Source: JACJXF01 sp038316435
GTDB lineage: Bacteria; Bacteroidota; Bacteroidia; Bacteroidales; GCA-2748055
Reading direction: 5' to 3'
DNA: 64,000 nucleotides
NCBI GenBank assembly: GCA_038316435.1
Contig: JBBQAQ010000008.1
Coordinates: 43,910-107,909 of the forward strand
In this document: positions 46,988-56,044 of the stretch, piece by piece
Layout of the letters: every line of letters starts with the position of its first letter
Position numbering within the stretch: the stretch's first letter is position 1
Program-made: the position numbers and the translations under genes
Notes under the pieces: generated by a model
What the model was told of the DNA's origin: nothing
Database searches by the model: none
What the model saw: only the letters and a program-made list of their open reading frames with translations

Positions 46988-47008
46988 AAATTGATTTAAT
47001 ATCAATTT
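46988..47008. repeat. Inverted repeat AAATTGAT-5-ATCAATTT
   Basis: A perfect 8-bp palindrome with 5-base spacer between the MurU-like and TolB-like genes. It lacks a T tail. The same 8-mer pair occurs at 42662-42689. Confidence 0.45.
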
Positions 47009-47063
47009 CAGTGCTGAACCATTTTCATTTTGAAGTGTTTTTGGGTAAACAAAAAACTTGATT

Positions 47064-48125
47064 ATGGCTAAATATAACAAAAACATTATTGTAGCTTTAT
47101 TTTCATCACTCTTTTTAATCATAGCATTTACCGGGATTAATGCGCAGGAGTCTCACCTTAAAAATATTAAACAGCTTACTTTCGGGGGAGATAATGCTGA
47201 GGCCTACTTCAGCTTTAATGGCAAATACCTAACCATGCAGAGCAATAACAAAGCCTGGGGATTAAACTGCGATCAAATCTTTCAGGTAGCAATTAATGAA
47301 GCAGCAGGGGATTCTACTTATCAACCAAAATTAATAAGCACAGGAAAAGGTCGTACGACATGCAGTTATTTTTTAAAAGATGATAAACATATACTTTTCG
47401 CATCTACACACAAGAGTAACGACAATTGTCCAGTAGTTCCTGAAGTGCCTGGGAAATATCTGTGGTCGGTTTATGACAGCTACGACATTTATGTTTCTGA
47501 TCTGACTGGAAAAATCGTCAAACAACTTACAAATTCTCCGGGGTATGATGCAGAAGCGACAGTATCGCCTTCTGGGGATAAAATAGTATTTACAAGCACA
47601 AGGGGCGGCGATCTGGATTTATGGACAATGAATATTGATGGAAGCGATCAAAAGCAAATTACATTCGGACTTGGATATGATGGTGGAGCATTTTTCTCCC
47701 CCGATAGTAAAAAGCTTGTTTTCAGAGCTTCTCGTCCCAAAACCGATGAGGATGTAAGGGAATATAAGGATCTCCTTTCAAAAGGACTGGTGGCACCTGC
47801 AAACATGGAGATTTATAGTTGCAATGTAGATGGTAGTGAGTTAACTCAGATTACCAAACTCGGAAAAGCCAATTGGGCACCATTTTTTCTTCCTTCAGGG
47901 GATAAAATAATATTCTCTAGCAATCACCATTCACAGAAAGGATATGATTTTCAATTATATATGGTAAATCTAAAAGGCGAAGAGCTCGAACAGGTAACCA
48001 ATGCGAGTATCTTCAATGCTTTTCCTATGTTCTCCCCCGATGGCAAAAAGCTGGTTTTTTCCTCTAACCGTGATAATAATGGAACAAGGGATACTAATGT
48101 GTTCATTGCTGATTGGGTGGAATAA
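47064..48125 (+). CDS. Secreted TolB-like beta-propeller (PD40) protein
   Basis: 353 residues from ATG 47064; TTG 47058 is an alternative. Signal peptide ends near FTGINAQ (about 28). The rest is a TolB/PD40 propeller: FSFNGKYLTMQSN, SPSGDKIVFTSTRGGDLDLW, FSPDSKKLVFRASRP, LPSGDKIIFSSNHHSQ, FSPDGKKLVFSSNRDNNG. Two-plus extra cysteines (Cys-TCSYF, DNCPVVP). Probably periplasmic or secreted; specific role unknown. Only distantly similar to the protein at 7934-9448. Confidence 0.8.
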   Translation: MAKYNKNIIVALFSSLFLIIAFTGINAQESHLKNIKQLTFGGDNAEAYFSFNGKYLTMQSNNKAWGLNCDQIFQVAINEAAGDSTYQPKLISTGKGRTTCSYFLKDDKHILFASTHKSNDNCPVVPEVPGKYLWSVYDSYDIYVSDLTGKIVKQLTNSPGYDAEATVSPSGDKIVFTSTRGGDLDLWTMNIDGSDQKQITFGLGYDGGAFFSPDSKKLVFRASRPKTDEDVREYKDLLSKGLVAPANMEIYSCNVDGSELTQITKLGKANWAPFFLPSGDKIIFSSNHHSQKGYDFQLYMVNLKGEELEQVTNASIFNAFPMFSPDGKKLVFSSNRDNNGTRDTNVFIADWVE

Positions 48126-48225
48126 GATTTATTGCAAGAATTATTGATTTCCGGATTGGGTGAACAGGCTGGACTAAAGTTTTAAAAATAGCTTTGCATG
48201 GGATTTTATGTAGTGTAAAAATAAC

Positions 48226-48233
48226 TATTTTTG
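48226..48233 (+). promoter_or_regulatory. -7 promoter box of the APS reductase gene
   Basis: TATTTTTG matches TAnnTTTG and overlaps the TTG (48231) that would extend the ORF, so ATG 48255 is the start, with a leader of about 15 bases. Confidence 0.5.
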
Positions 48234-48254
48234 GGCAAAGAAAATTGGAAGAAT

Positions 48255-48983
48255 ATGTCAGGAAAAGAAGAATTATTAAAGCAAATTGAGAAATGGAATG
48301 CTGAATTCAGGAACAAGTCAGCTGAAGATATTTTAACTTTTTTTCTTGAGAAATTTAAAGGTCGGATTGCACTGGCGTCAAGTCTTGGTGCAGAAGATCA
48401 GGTGCTAACACAATTGATAGCCTCTATTGATCAGCATACAGAAATATTTACTCTGGATACAGGAAGAGTTTTCCCGGAGACTTATGATCTAATGTCACGC
48501 ACGAATGAAAAATATGGTATAAAGCTTAGAGTTTATTTCCCGGATGCTGAAAAAGTTGAAGGAATGGTCAATGAAAAAGGTATTAACCTTTTCTATGAAT
48601 CTGTTGAAAACCGCAAACTATGTTGTGGTATCAGGAAGGTTGAACCCTTAAAAAGGGCGTTTAAAGGCCTTGATGCATGGATTTGTGGATTAAGGAAAGA
48701 ACAGTCCGTAACCCGGTTTTTTACCAATGCAGTTGAATGGGATGAAGGAAATGGACTCATTAAAATAAACCCTCTACTTAACTGGACTGAAAAACAAGTC
48801 TGGGAATATATCAAAACGCATGACATTCCCTATAACATTTTGCATGACAAAGGTTTTCCCAGTATTGGGTGTCAGCCATGTACACGTTCGATTGAACCAG
48901 GGGAAGATGTGAGGTCAGGCAGATGGTGGTGGGAAAGTCCCGAACAAAAAGAGTGCGGTTTACATAAACCATCTGCAAAGTAA
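48255..48983 (+). CDS. cysH: Adenylyl-sulfate (APS) reductase, Fe-S type CysH
   Basis: 242 residues from ATG 48255. PP-loop-like ALASSLGAEDQVLTQLI, LDTGRVFPETYDL, and [4Fe-4S] cysteines in KLCCGIRKVEPL (CC) and SIGCQPCTR (CxxC), the pattern that separates APS from PAPS reductases. The catalytic Cys is in the C-terminal KECGLH. It reduces APS to sulfite with thioredoxin. No other sulfate-assimilation gene (cysDN, cysIJ) is in the window. Confidence 0.92.
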   Translation: MSGKEELLKQIEKWNAEFRNKSAEDILTFFLEKFKGRIALASSLGAEDQVLTQLIASIDQHTEIFTLDTGRVFPETYDLMSRTNEKYGIKLRVYFPDAEKVEGMVNEKGINLFYESVENRKLCCGIRKVEPLKRAFKGLDAWICGLRKEQSVTRFFTNAVEWDEGNGLIKINPLLNWTEKQVWEYIKTHDIPYNILHDKGFPSIGCQPCTRSIEPGEDVRSGRWWWESPEQKECGLHKPSAK

Positions 48984-49015
48984 GTAATAGTTTTCCTGTA
49001 GATTGTAACTATCCA

Positions 49016-50209
49016 TTATTCCAGAAACATATACTTTTCTTCAACTTTTGCTTCTTCCTCGAAACATTTTATAGTAAAACTGAAGGTTGAGCCTACACCT
49101 ACTTCAGAATCGACCCATATTTCACCCCCAAGTTTATTGACGTAATTACCAGAAATAGTAAGTCCTAAACCCAAGCCATATTGTTCGTTAATATCTATTT
49201 CACTGGCTTTGCTGAAAACATCAAATATTGTTTTCATTTTCATATTCTCAATTCCAATGCCGCTATCTTTAACATAGAATTTTAATTCATCTTCAGCAGA
49301 TTTTGAAACACCCATTTCAATTTTACCTTCTTTTGTAAACTTCACTGAATTGTGAACAAGATTTAAAAGTACCTGTTTGAGCATGATCTTATCTGAAAAA
49401 ACATAGCTATCATCTACTGAAAGTCGGCTTGAGATTTCGATTTTAAGGTTTCTTCCAATAAAAATCAGTTCATTCTTTATTAACCCATGAATTTCATCAA
49501 GAATGGAATTAACTTCAAATCTGGATTTATGCATTTCATTTTTATTATTAACGATAGATGACATTTCCAGGAGTTTTTCAATAAGCGCCAGAAGTAGGTT
49601 TCCGCCCTTGGAAATAGTTGCATTGTATTCTTTAATCTTATCTATGCTGGTTTCACGGGAAATAAGTTCAGAAAACCCAAGTATCCAGTTTAAAGGTGTT
49701 CTTAATTCATGAGAAACATTTCTCAATAAGGAATAAGCCATGTCATTTTCAAAGTTCCTTTTTTCTAATTCTTCCTTTTGATTTTCTTCTTTTTGATTTT
49801 TAAGCTGGATGTGAACTATTGCAAAATAAATAACTGCCTTTCCGTCTTCTCTCACTGGGAACATTGTTAATTCATATATACAATCCGATTCATACCAGCG
49901 AAAAAACTCTGAAAAACTTGATGCACTGCGAATTACGAACATTTCACCTTTGCACACATCGGTTAATAATGGATAAATTTCCGAATCGATAATTTTCGTA
50001 TCTCTAAGAATATTATATTCACTTTGATCATCTGGCCTGTCATACTGAAATTGCAGATTCCGGTTCGTATAAACTCGATTTCCGGAACTGTCATATAGTT
50101 CGATGATATGAGGATAATTTTGAAAAAGTGTACTAAAATCGGAAAATATCGATTTATCTTTTATCCTTTTTATCAAGAAACTATTTTTTGATGAAGTTGC
50201 ATTTAGCAT
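49016..50209 (-). CDS. PAS-type sensor histidine kinase
   Basis: 397 residues, no transmembrane helix, so cytoplasmic. A PAS-like sensor (about 20-130) precedes a short coil and HisKA with phospho-acceptor His167 (SHELRTPLNWILGFSELI). HATPase motifs: LLNLVHNSVKFTKEG (N), FYVKDSGIGIENMKM (G1), QYGLGLGLTISGNYVNKLGG (G2). Next to the single-domain receiver at 50284-50691, a likely partner. C-terminal to the region, convergent with cysH. Confidence 0.9.
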   Translation of the reverse strand: MLNATSSKNSFLIKRIKDKSIFSDFSTLFQNYPHIIELYDSSGNRVYTNRNLQFQYDRPDDQSEYNILRDTKIIDSEIYPLLTDVCKGEMFVIRSASSFSEFFRWYESDCIYELTMFPVREDGKAVIYFAIVHIQLKNQKEENQKEELEKRNFENDMAYSLLRNVSHELRTPLNWILGFSELISRETSIDKIKEYNATISKGGNLLLALIEKLLEMSSIVNNKNEMHKSRFEVNSILDEIHGLIKNELIFIGRNLKIEISSRLSVDDSYVFSDKIMLKQVLLNLVHNSVKFTKEGKIEMGVSKSAEDELKFYVKDSGIGIENMKMKTIFDVFSKASEIDINEQYGLGLGLTISGNYVNKLGGEIWVDSEVGVGSTFSFTIKCFEEEAKVEEKYMFLE

Positions 50210-50283
50210 ATTATAATATTTTTTATTTCACATTTCCAGAGGCCTGTTTTCTTTGCGCTTTACAAAAGCTTACATAAATCATT

Positions 50284-50691
50284 TCAGACTTTCAATCCTC
50301 TTCTTGCAGGTCTCAGGGCAATCTTTTTTTCTCTTAGTTCATATACTATATTTTTCAGATAATCGTCACGGAATGGTTTCATCAAGGTACTTTCGACTCC
50401 AAATTGTCTCATAGTGTTTAGGTATTCATTCGCTTTAATATACCCTCCGGAAGTCATAGCAATTACTTGAATATCAGAATGGTATTTTTTCAAGTAAATT
50501 ATTACTTCAAATCCATCCATAACTGGCATCAGGATATCTGTAATTACGAGATCGGGAGGGATAGCTTTGATAACTTTTAACCCTTCATAACCATTGGAGG
50601 CAATAAAAACTGTGTATCCCTCTTGCTGAAGGATAAGCTGAAGTCTTTCAGCAAGTGCTCTACTATCTTCAATAATTAGAATTTTATACAT
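50284..50691 (-). CDS. Single-domain response regulator (CheY-like)
   Basis: 135 residues, a lone receiver domain. Acidic pocket IIEDSRA, phospho-acceptor Asp52 (DLVITDILMPVMDGFE), the conserved Thr/Ser region IAMTSGG and Lys in STLMKPF. No output domain. It ends in a basic tail (RPARRGLKV). 74 bases upstream of the histidine kinase on the same strand. Could relay to the phosphatase or kinase nearby. Confidence 0.9.
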   Translation of the reverse strand: MYKILIIEDSRALAERLQLILQQEGYTVFIASNGYEGLKVIKAIPPDLVITDILMPVMDGFEVIIYLKKYHSDIQVIAMTSGGYIKANEYLNTMRQFGVESTLMKPFRDDYLKNIVYELREKKIALRPARRGLKV

Positions 50692-51094
50692 AATCTTGTT
50701 TTATTTATCCTATCTAAAAGTACTACATGAGCGATGATTATACCACAGTATCCACACTTAAAAATTCCTGATAAATACTTGATTTTTACCGAGTATAATT
50801 ACTGTAAAAAGTACCGTACTTTATGCAGTTTAGTTATAATTGAGTGTGTTTTAGGGTAATTGTTTTTAGTAAGTTGTTCATTTTCAATAATTACTAAAAT
50901 TTATGTATTTAATCAGAGATCCAGAATGAAGTTATATAGTGCTCTCTAGAGAAAAAACCTTTCATGATTTTGCGAGGGTATCTTTTATTCCATAACTAAT
51001 ACAAAAACCCACTTTCAGAGAAGTATTATGTTGTGGAACAAAAATAATTTATGGTTCAGATAATTTACCAAAATAATCAAAGGGACTTGAAACC
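50692..51094. other. Intergenic region with motif near 50786-50792
   Basis: 403 bases between two regulator genes. No gene was recognised. TTACCGA (50786-50792), with flanking AT-rich text, resembles the motif upstream of cheR and the porin, though more weakly. AGTACCGTACT (50811-50821) is a short palindrome. Possible site for the NarL-type regulator next door. Confidence 0.35.
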
Positions 51095-51772
51095 CTAATC
51101 CAAAAGGTTATGTTTTAAGGCAAACAGCGCCAGATTTACTGAATCTTTTGCTCCTGTTTTATTTAAAAGACTATAGCGATTCCCTTCAATCGTTCTCTGA
51201 CTGATAGATAGTTTTTCAGCAATTTCCTTATTGGAATACCCATCGCAGATCAGTCGTACTAATTCGATTTCTTTCTTTGAGAATTTCAGTGGTACGTCTT
51301 CGATAGTTCTTGTTTTATTTAAAACTGCCTGAGATTTAATAATACTTTTAAGAATGCTATTTGAAAAATAATTGTCACCTCGTAACACTTTTGTAATTGC
51401 CGTGACAAGTTCGTCACAACCAGATTCTTTGAGTACAAATCCTCTGGCACCGGCCTGTAACATGCTATAGCAATAGTTTTCGTCGCCAAACATTGTCAGA
51501 GCAATAATTTTTAAATTTGGATATTGTTTTATTGCCTTTGTAGTTGCTTCTATTCCATTCATCCTTGGCATAGAAATATCCATAAGTACAATATCCGGTA
51601 TAGTTTCCTGAATAATATCAAGAAACTCAAGACCATTTGAAGCCTCAGCAATAACCCTTAAATTATCCGTTTGTCCAAGCACATACTTCAGGCCATCACG
51701 GAAAAGATTATGGTCATCAACTAAAACTATTTTACAAAGATTATCCATTTTGTATATTTTTTCATACTGCAT
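51095..51772 (-). CDS. NarL/FixJ-type response regulator (LuxR HTH)
   Basis: 225 residues. Receiver (about 10-130) with VLVDDHNLFRDG and phospho-acceptor in VLMDISMPRMNGIEA; LuxR-type HTH (about 160-220) with LKFSKKEIELVRLICDGYSNK and EIAEKLSISQRTIEGNRYSLL. ATG 51772 lies 10 bases after the ABC gene stop; ATG 51748 (MDNLCKIVLVDDH) is an alternative start nearer the family norm. No adjacent dedicated kinase; the histidine kinase at 49016 is the closest. Probably co-transcribed with the ABC gene. Confidence 0.9.
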   Translation of the reverse strand: MQYEKIYKMDNLCKIVLVDDHNLFRDGLKYVLGQTDNLRVIAEASNGLEFLDIIQETIPDIVLMDISMPRMNGIEATTKAIKQYPNLKIIALTMFGDENYCYSMLQAGARGFVLKESGCDELVTAITKVLRGDNYFSNSILKSIIKSQAVLNKTRTIEDVPLKFSKKEIELVRLICDGYSNKEIAEKLSISQRTIEGNRYSLLNKTGAKDSVNLALFALKHNLLD

Positions 51773-51782
51773 TTCTAACCAC

Positions 51783-54700
51783 TCACTTACTGAGTTTCCT
51801 TAAAAACCTTCCCAGAATATCGAAATAAAGCACTATATATAGAACTATTGAAAACAGCCAGATTACACTCAGATTATAGTATAATGTATCTACTTTTTTA
51901 TTTAAGAAATACTTAAAAGGAGCATAAAAATGGGTTCTGAATGAAGTGAACTTAGTCATTTCCGGCTCAAGGAACACCGGGTCAACTACCTGAATAAGAC
52001 TGCCATCGCCACGAAGAATTTTGTTCTGACTAATGGTTTTCCTGAGCAGATTGGAAAGAAATTCGTTATGGTTTTCTTTGTTAAGCTTTATGTAATATGC
52101 TTTGCCCTTATCTGCCTCTATACTTTTAATCAGTTCATTTTTCTTTCTATTAATGATATTGAATAATAGTACATATTTTGCTTTCAGTTCATCAAGTGAA
52201 TTATATACCACCTGAGATGCTTCCGGGGAAAAATTCTCCTTTAACAAGATATTTACATCAACCTCAGCAAGATCGTTGAATTGTGAGCGCTCATTTTGAA
52301 TTTCAGTTCTAAGGATAGACATGTTACTGGAGATGATCTTGCTAGATTTTCCAGGATCTTGGTTAACTAGTTCTTCGGATTCCTTAAGAATTTTTTCCAG
52401 CTCCGGGATAAAGTAAACCTGTTTATAATTTGAAATACTTTCGAGTTTTTCAAGTTCATAAAAATAACTTTCGTAGGGATTGTCTTTAAACTGGCTTACA
52501 GCAAGAGCTTCGTAAGCCCATCGGGAAGTCATTATATCTGCAATTAACGGGGAGTTCCTCTCTCCTGCTCCTATTAGACTGTTTAATTTATCAAAGCTGA
52601 ACATAGCTCCACCGAGAACCATTTGCGGAATAACCAATAGAGGAATTAGAATATAAATGGTTACTGCAGAGTTAAAAGCTGAGGATATATTCAAACCCAG
52701 AATATTGGCAAAACAGGAAACTCCAAATAAAACAATCCAATATTGAAAGAACATACCGTGTATTCCTAAAATCAGATTACCAACCAAAACAAATGTTAGT
52801 GTCTGGAAGGCCGACAGTATAAACAGTATCGTGATTTTTGAAGATAAATAACTTGATCGGCTTAGATTCAGAAATGATTCTCTCTTCAGGATTTTCCTGT
52901 CCCTGAATATTTCCTCAGCACTTACTGAAAGTCCAATGAACAAGGCAATTACAATGCTCATAAAGATGTAAGGCGGAATGTTGTCATTATCCTTGAATAC
53001 GTAGCTGCCATCGGCACCGGAGGAATACTTAATGATAACAGTGAGTATTACCGCCAATAATGGAGCCTCAAGAAGATTGATCAGCAAATACTGCATGTTG
53101 CTGATTTTAGACAATACATCCCTCTTAATGAAGATAAATAGCTGTTTAAACCAAGAAGGGATTTTGAGTGTCATTTCACCAATATCCTTGACTTCTTTAA
53201 CCACACGTTTCTGGAAGTTTGCAAGAAACAATTCATTCCATTCCTGTGGGCGTTTTATACGAGTGTGAGTAAATTTGCCGAAATCGTCAACCTCTTTTGC
53301 TTCAATAATATTAAAAAGCATTTCAGGATTTACATTTCCGCAATAGCCACATTCTCCGCTATCGGCATTGATTTGATTTGTGATTGTCTTGAAATATATG
53401 ATCGATTGTATAGGATTTCCATAATAAATCGGGTAGCCGCCGGTATCAAGGTTTAAAAGTCTGTCGAACATCTTGAATATATCAGACGAAGGCTGATGAA
53501 TTACAACAAAGATCAGCTTCATGTTAAGCGACAATTCCTTGAGTAAGTCCATCACATTTTCAGAATCTTTGGATGACAAGCCTGATGTGGGTTCGTCAAC
53601 AAAAAGTACAGAAGGTTCACGAATTAACTCGAGGGCAATATTCAAGCGCTTCCTTTGTCCACCGCTGATTTTTTTGTTTAGCGGACTACCAACTTTTATC
53701 CCTCTAATTTCAAAAAGCCCAAGGTTTGCTAAGGTTGAATCTACCTTCGCAATTATTTCAACTTCAGATAAATCTTTAAAGCATAAGCTTGCATTAAAAA
53801 AGAGGTTTTCGTATACGGTAAGGTCTTCAAACAAGAAATCGTCCTGAGCAATATATCCGATCATTCCTTTCGACTGGCCTGGATTCTCATGGATGTTAAT
53901 CCCGTTTATAGTAACTTTTCCTGAAGATGGTTTTTCAATTCCTGAAAGGATATTAAGCAATGTTGTTTTACCAGATCCGCTTGCTCCCATTATCCCAATA
54001 AGACCGAATTCCTCGGCAATATTGACATCATGAAGTGCCTGATTTCCATTTGGAAACTTAAACGAGATATTTTCCGCATTAAAAGAAATCTGTTTGACAT
54101 TTCCGTCGGTAAGAAACCGGGATACAACATCGCTGTAATAAACAGTTCCTTTGGGAAGCCTGAGGGTACTGCCATGTGGGAATAAATAAACATTATGCAG
54201 ATTGAAGGCCATTCCATTCAGGGTAATCTCATTACTCCCTTTATATTTAACAAAGTAAATATCTACGCTTTTAACTCTGAGAATATAAATTTCCCCATCG
54301 AGACCGCTTGTATAGAGAAATTTTGATTTTACTGCATTGCTCTTTTCATTACCATTTTCATTCATGATCACCAGAATATCCTCTGAATCAATTTGATCCA
54401 GATGGTCGTATCTGCTGAAATTGCTGATAACTTCAAGTTCTTCAGGCGCAATATTAAAAACAGTGGCAATAGTTTCAATAATACCCATTCTCTGCTCGGT
54501 ATACAATTGCTCAGCTTTCAAGAGCTCGAATATTCTGATCAGAACAATAACTTTTTGCTTTTGAGAAAGGGTTTTATTAATCTTTCGGCAAATAGCGAGT
54601 GTTCTAACCGAATCGCCCATTGAAGTGAGTTTACCACTTCTTATCTGTGTGGCATTCTGAGGGTCAGTGTCGCTTCCTTTAGATTTTTCATCATAAAAAA

Positions 54701-54845
54701 GCAAATATTCATTTACTTTTTCTTTATTCATTTGGGAAGACAGAAATGACTGAACATACTCCCTCTGATTCTCGGTTGTACCCTCATCTTGCTTTGAAAT
54801 AATTGCAAAAAGCTGCATTAACGCTTTTAATATTTCTTCACTCAT
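51783..54845 (-). CDS. ABCG-type ABC protein with N-terminal TerB-like and FHA-like regions
   Basis: 1020 residues. N-terminal helical region (about 1-140, TerB-like, EILKALMQLFAIISKQDEG), then a beta-rich FHA-like region (about 165-255), then an ATP-binding cassette: Walker A GASGSGKTTLLNIL (287-294 core), signature ISGGQRKRLNIALEL, Walker B VLFVDEPTSGL (Asp417), H-loop VIHQPSSD. C-terminal membrane part with about six helices (SYLLINLLEAPLLAVILTV-like LLINLLEAPLLAVILTVII, FIGLSVSAEEIFRDR, LFSIVLYIVLYF) is ABCG half-transporter type. Substrate unknown. The extra N-terminal regions suggest regulation by protein contacts. Confidence 0.85.
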   Translation of the reverse strand: MSEEILKALMQLFAIISKQDEGTTENQREYVQSFLSSQMNKEKVNEYLLFYDEKSKGSDTDPQNATQIRSGKLTSMGDSVRTLAICRKINKTLSQKQKVIVLIRIFELLKAEQLYTEQRMGIIETIATVFNIAPEELEVISNFSRYDHLDQIDSEDILVIMNENGNEKSNAVKSKFLYTSGLDGEIYILRVKSVDIYFVKYKGSNEITLNGMAFNLHNVYLFPHGSTLRLPKGTVYYSDVVSRFLTDGNVKQISFNAENISFKFPNGNQALHDVNIAEEFGLIGIMGASGSGKTTLLNILSGIEKPSSGKVTINGINIHENPGQSKGMIGYIAQDDFLFEDLTVYENLFFNASLCFKDLSEVEIIAKVDSTLANLGLFEIRGIKVGSPLNKKISGGQRKRLNIALELIREPSVLFVDEPTSGLSSKDSENVMDLLKELSLNMKLIFVVIHQPSSDIFKMFDRLLNLDTGGYPIYYGNPIQSIIYFKTITNQINADSGECGYCGNVNPEMLFNIIEAKEVDDFGKFTHTRIKRPQEWNELFLANFQKRVVKEVKDIGEMTLKIPSWFKQLFIFIKRDVLSKISNMQYLLINLLEAPLLAVILTVIIKYSSGADGSYVFKDNDNIPPYIFMSIVIALFIGLSVSAEEIFRDRKILKRESFLNLSRSSYLSSKITILFILSAFQTLTFVLVGNLILGIHGMFFQYWIVLFGVSCFANILGLNISSAFNSAVTIYILIPLLVIPQMVLGGAMFSFDKLNSLIGAGERNSPLIADIMTSRWAYEALAVSQFKDNPYESYFYELEKLESISNYKQVYFIPELEKILKESEELVNQDPGKSSKIISSNMSILRTEIQNERSQFNDLAEVDVNILLKENFSPEASQVVYNSLDELKAKYVLLFNIINRKKNELIKSIEADKGKAYYIKLNKENHNEFLSNLLRKTISQNKILRGDGSLIQVVDPVFLEPEMTKFTSFRTHFYAPFKYFLNKKVDTLYYNLSVIWLFSIVLYIVLYFDILGRFLRKLSK

Positions 54846-54876
54846 AGTGCTATCAAATTACAATACAGTTTATATA

Positions 54877-54931
54877 AGCCTTTACCTCCCAATAAAACTA
54901 AAGGTCAAAGGAATTAAGCATTATAAAGGCT
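54877..54931. repeat. Inverted repeat AGCCTTTA/TAAAGGCT in the ABC gene leader
   Basis: AGCCTTTA (54877-54884) and TAAAGGCT (54924-54931) are exact reverse complements, 39 bases apart, between siaC and the ABC gene start at 54845. Confidence 0.5.
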
Positions 54932-54934
54932 ATA

Positions 54935-54999
54935 GTATATGCAGAACTCGGAGGTAATTGTGCGATATGCATTAGATTACCTGTGTACCCTGCATATAC
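54935..54999 (-). promoter_or_regulatory. Nested symmetrical inverted repeat between siaC and the ABC gene
   Basis: GTATATGCAG (54935-54944) and CTGCATATAC (54990-54999) are exact reverse complements. Inside them GGTAAT (54953-54958) and ATTACC (54976-54981) are also reverse complements, with equal 8-base gaps on each side. The structure starts 10 bases after the siaC stop on the minus strand. It may be a terminator, RNA processing site or protein-binding cruciform. No T tail. Confidence 0.6.
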
Positions 55000-55009
55000 T
55001 TATGTATAC

Positions 55010-55387
55010 TTAGTATCCTATCAGTTCAAATGGGATTTCCACAAGTTCCGAAAACTCTTCACCAGCCTCTTCAAGATCTCTGTCCATTTTAAGGAAATAC
55101 CATTTCACTTTCATTGGAGTTCCTTCATTGAAAATGTCGTTTACTTCCAGTAAAATATCAAGAATCAGTTTTGATGAGGCTGTGTTAAAATAATCGAGTT
55201 TAAAAGAGAACTCAAGATTAGCAACTGGAGTTTTCGCCAATTCACCAAGCCATTCTATCACAGGTTTATAAAAGCTAACTACATCTTCAGGAAGTGATCG
55301 CCCTACTAATTCGAATACATTTTTCTGACGGTCAAATTTAATTCCCGGAGTATCTTCGGTTCCTACAATGTTTAAATCGTTAAGCAT
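55010..55387 (-). CDS. siaC: SiaC-family (DUF1987) switch phosphoprotein
   Basis: 125 residues, DUF1987. Visible: TPGIKFDRQKNVFELVGRS, EDVVSFYKPVIEWLGEL, FSFKLDYFNTASSKLILDIL. In Pseudomonas SiaC is phosphorylated by SiaB and dephosphorylated by SiaA, and the free form activates the diguanylate cyclase SiaD. The phospho-site region aligns with YFNTASSK (66-73; Thr69 likely). Here it follows two SiaB-like kinases and a PP2C phosphatase, but no SiaD is seen. Confidence 0.88.
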   Translation of the reverse strand: MLNDLNIVGTEDTPGIKFDRQKNVFELVGRSLPEDVVSFYKPVIEWLGELAKTPVANLEFSFKLDYFNTASSKLILDILLEVNDIFNEGTPMKVKWYFLKMDRDLEEAGEEFSELVEIPFELIGY

Positions 55388-55430
55388 AAGGTTGTATTTT
55401 AAAGTTATAGTTTTGAATTATTATTGATTA

Positions 55431-56033
55431 TTAATTTTCCTGAGGCACGTCAATGTTTCTGGAAATTTTTATAAAGAGAGAAAACATTGAAAATTGATCA
55501 TTCAATGGGTTGAAGTCATAAACAAGTTTATTTTCAGATTTTCTGGCCATATCAATTACACCAATTCCGGCTCCACCAACTTTTGAAAAAGTTCCGCTAA
55601 TTCTGACCTCTTTATAGAGTTGTTTAAGACCTTCGGCATCGAGTAGATTTACTTCATCTATTCTGCTTTTTAGGGTTGGGATATTCTCATTTCCTATTTT
55701 GTTGCTTGAAATCAGGAAATAGCTACTGTCATTTTCACCAATCATGAAAACAGGCGAATTCCGAGTAACAACATGAGCGTTATCCAATGCGTTTTTGCTG
55801 ATATTCTGAAGCATTTCCACCATAATATTGTATATTTTTCGTCTAACAGTGTCTTCAATTTTTTCAACATTAAACTTCCTTTCAGTAAATGATAAGAGAG
55901 TTTTTGTGAGGGTTTGCGAAAATTCCCCGGCATAAACCATGATAATATCACATTGCTCCATCAGCTGATGGAAGTCGAAACAATATTTTAACGACTTGGG
56001 ATTTGCCGCAACTTTATTTAAAGATTCTTCCAT
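55431..56033 (-). CDS. SiaB-family switch protein kinase, copy 1 (intact N-box)
   Basis: 200 residues, SiaB/DUF6272 family, GHKL ATPase fold. The N-box has the catalytic Glu73 and metal-ligand Asn77 (MVEMLQNISKNA), and the G-box is SKVGGAGIGVIDMARKS. The order is the same as in SiaABC operons. It should phosphorylate SiaC. A second, divergent copy is directly upstream, 11 bases apart. Confidence 0.85.
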   Translation of the reverse strand: MEESLNKVAANPKSLKYCFDFHQLMEQCDIIMVYAGEFSQTLTKTLLSFTERKFNVEKIEDTVRRKIYNIMVEMLQNISKNALDNAHVVTRNSPVFMIGENDSSYFLISSNKIGNENIPTLKSRIDEVNLLDAEGLKQLYKEVRISGTFSKVGGAGIGVIDMARKSENKLVYDFNPLNDQFSMFSLFIKISRNIDVPQEN

Positions 56034-56044
56034 TTTTTTATGCG

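Noticed and set aside
50692..51094. Possible tRNA or small RNA in the gap between the regulators
   Set aside because: No cloverleaf, no T-loop-like GTTCGAATC sequence and no terminator.
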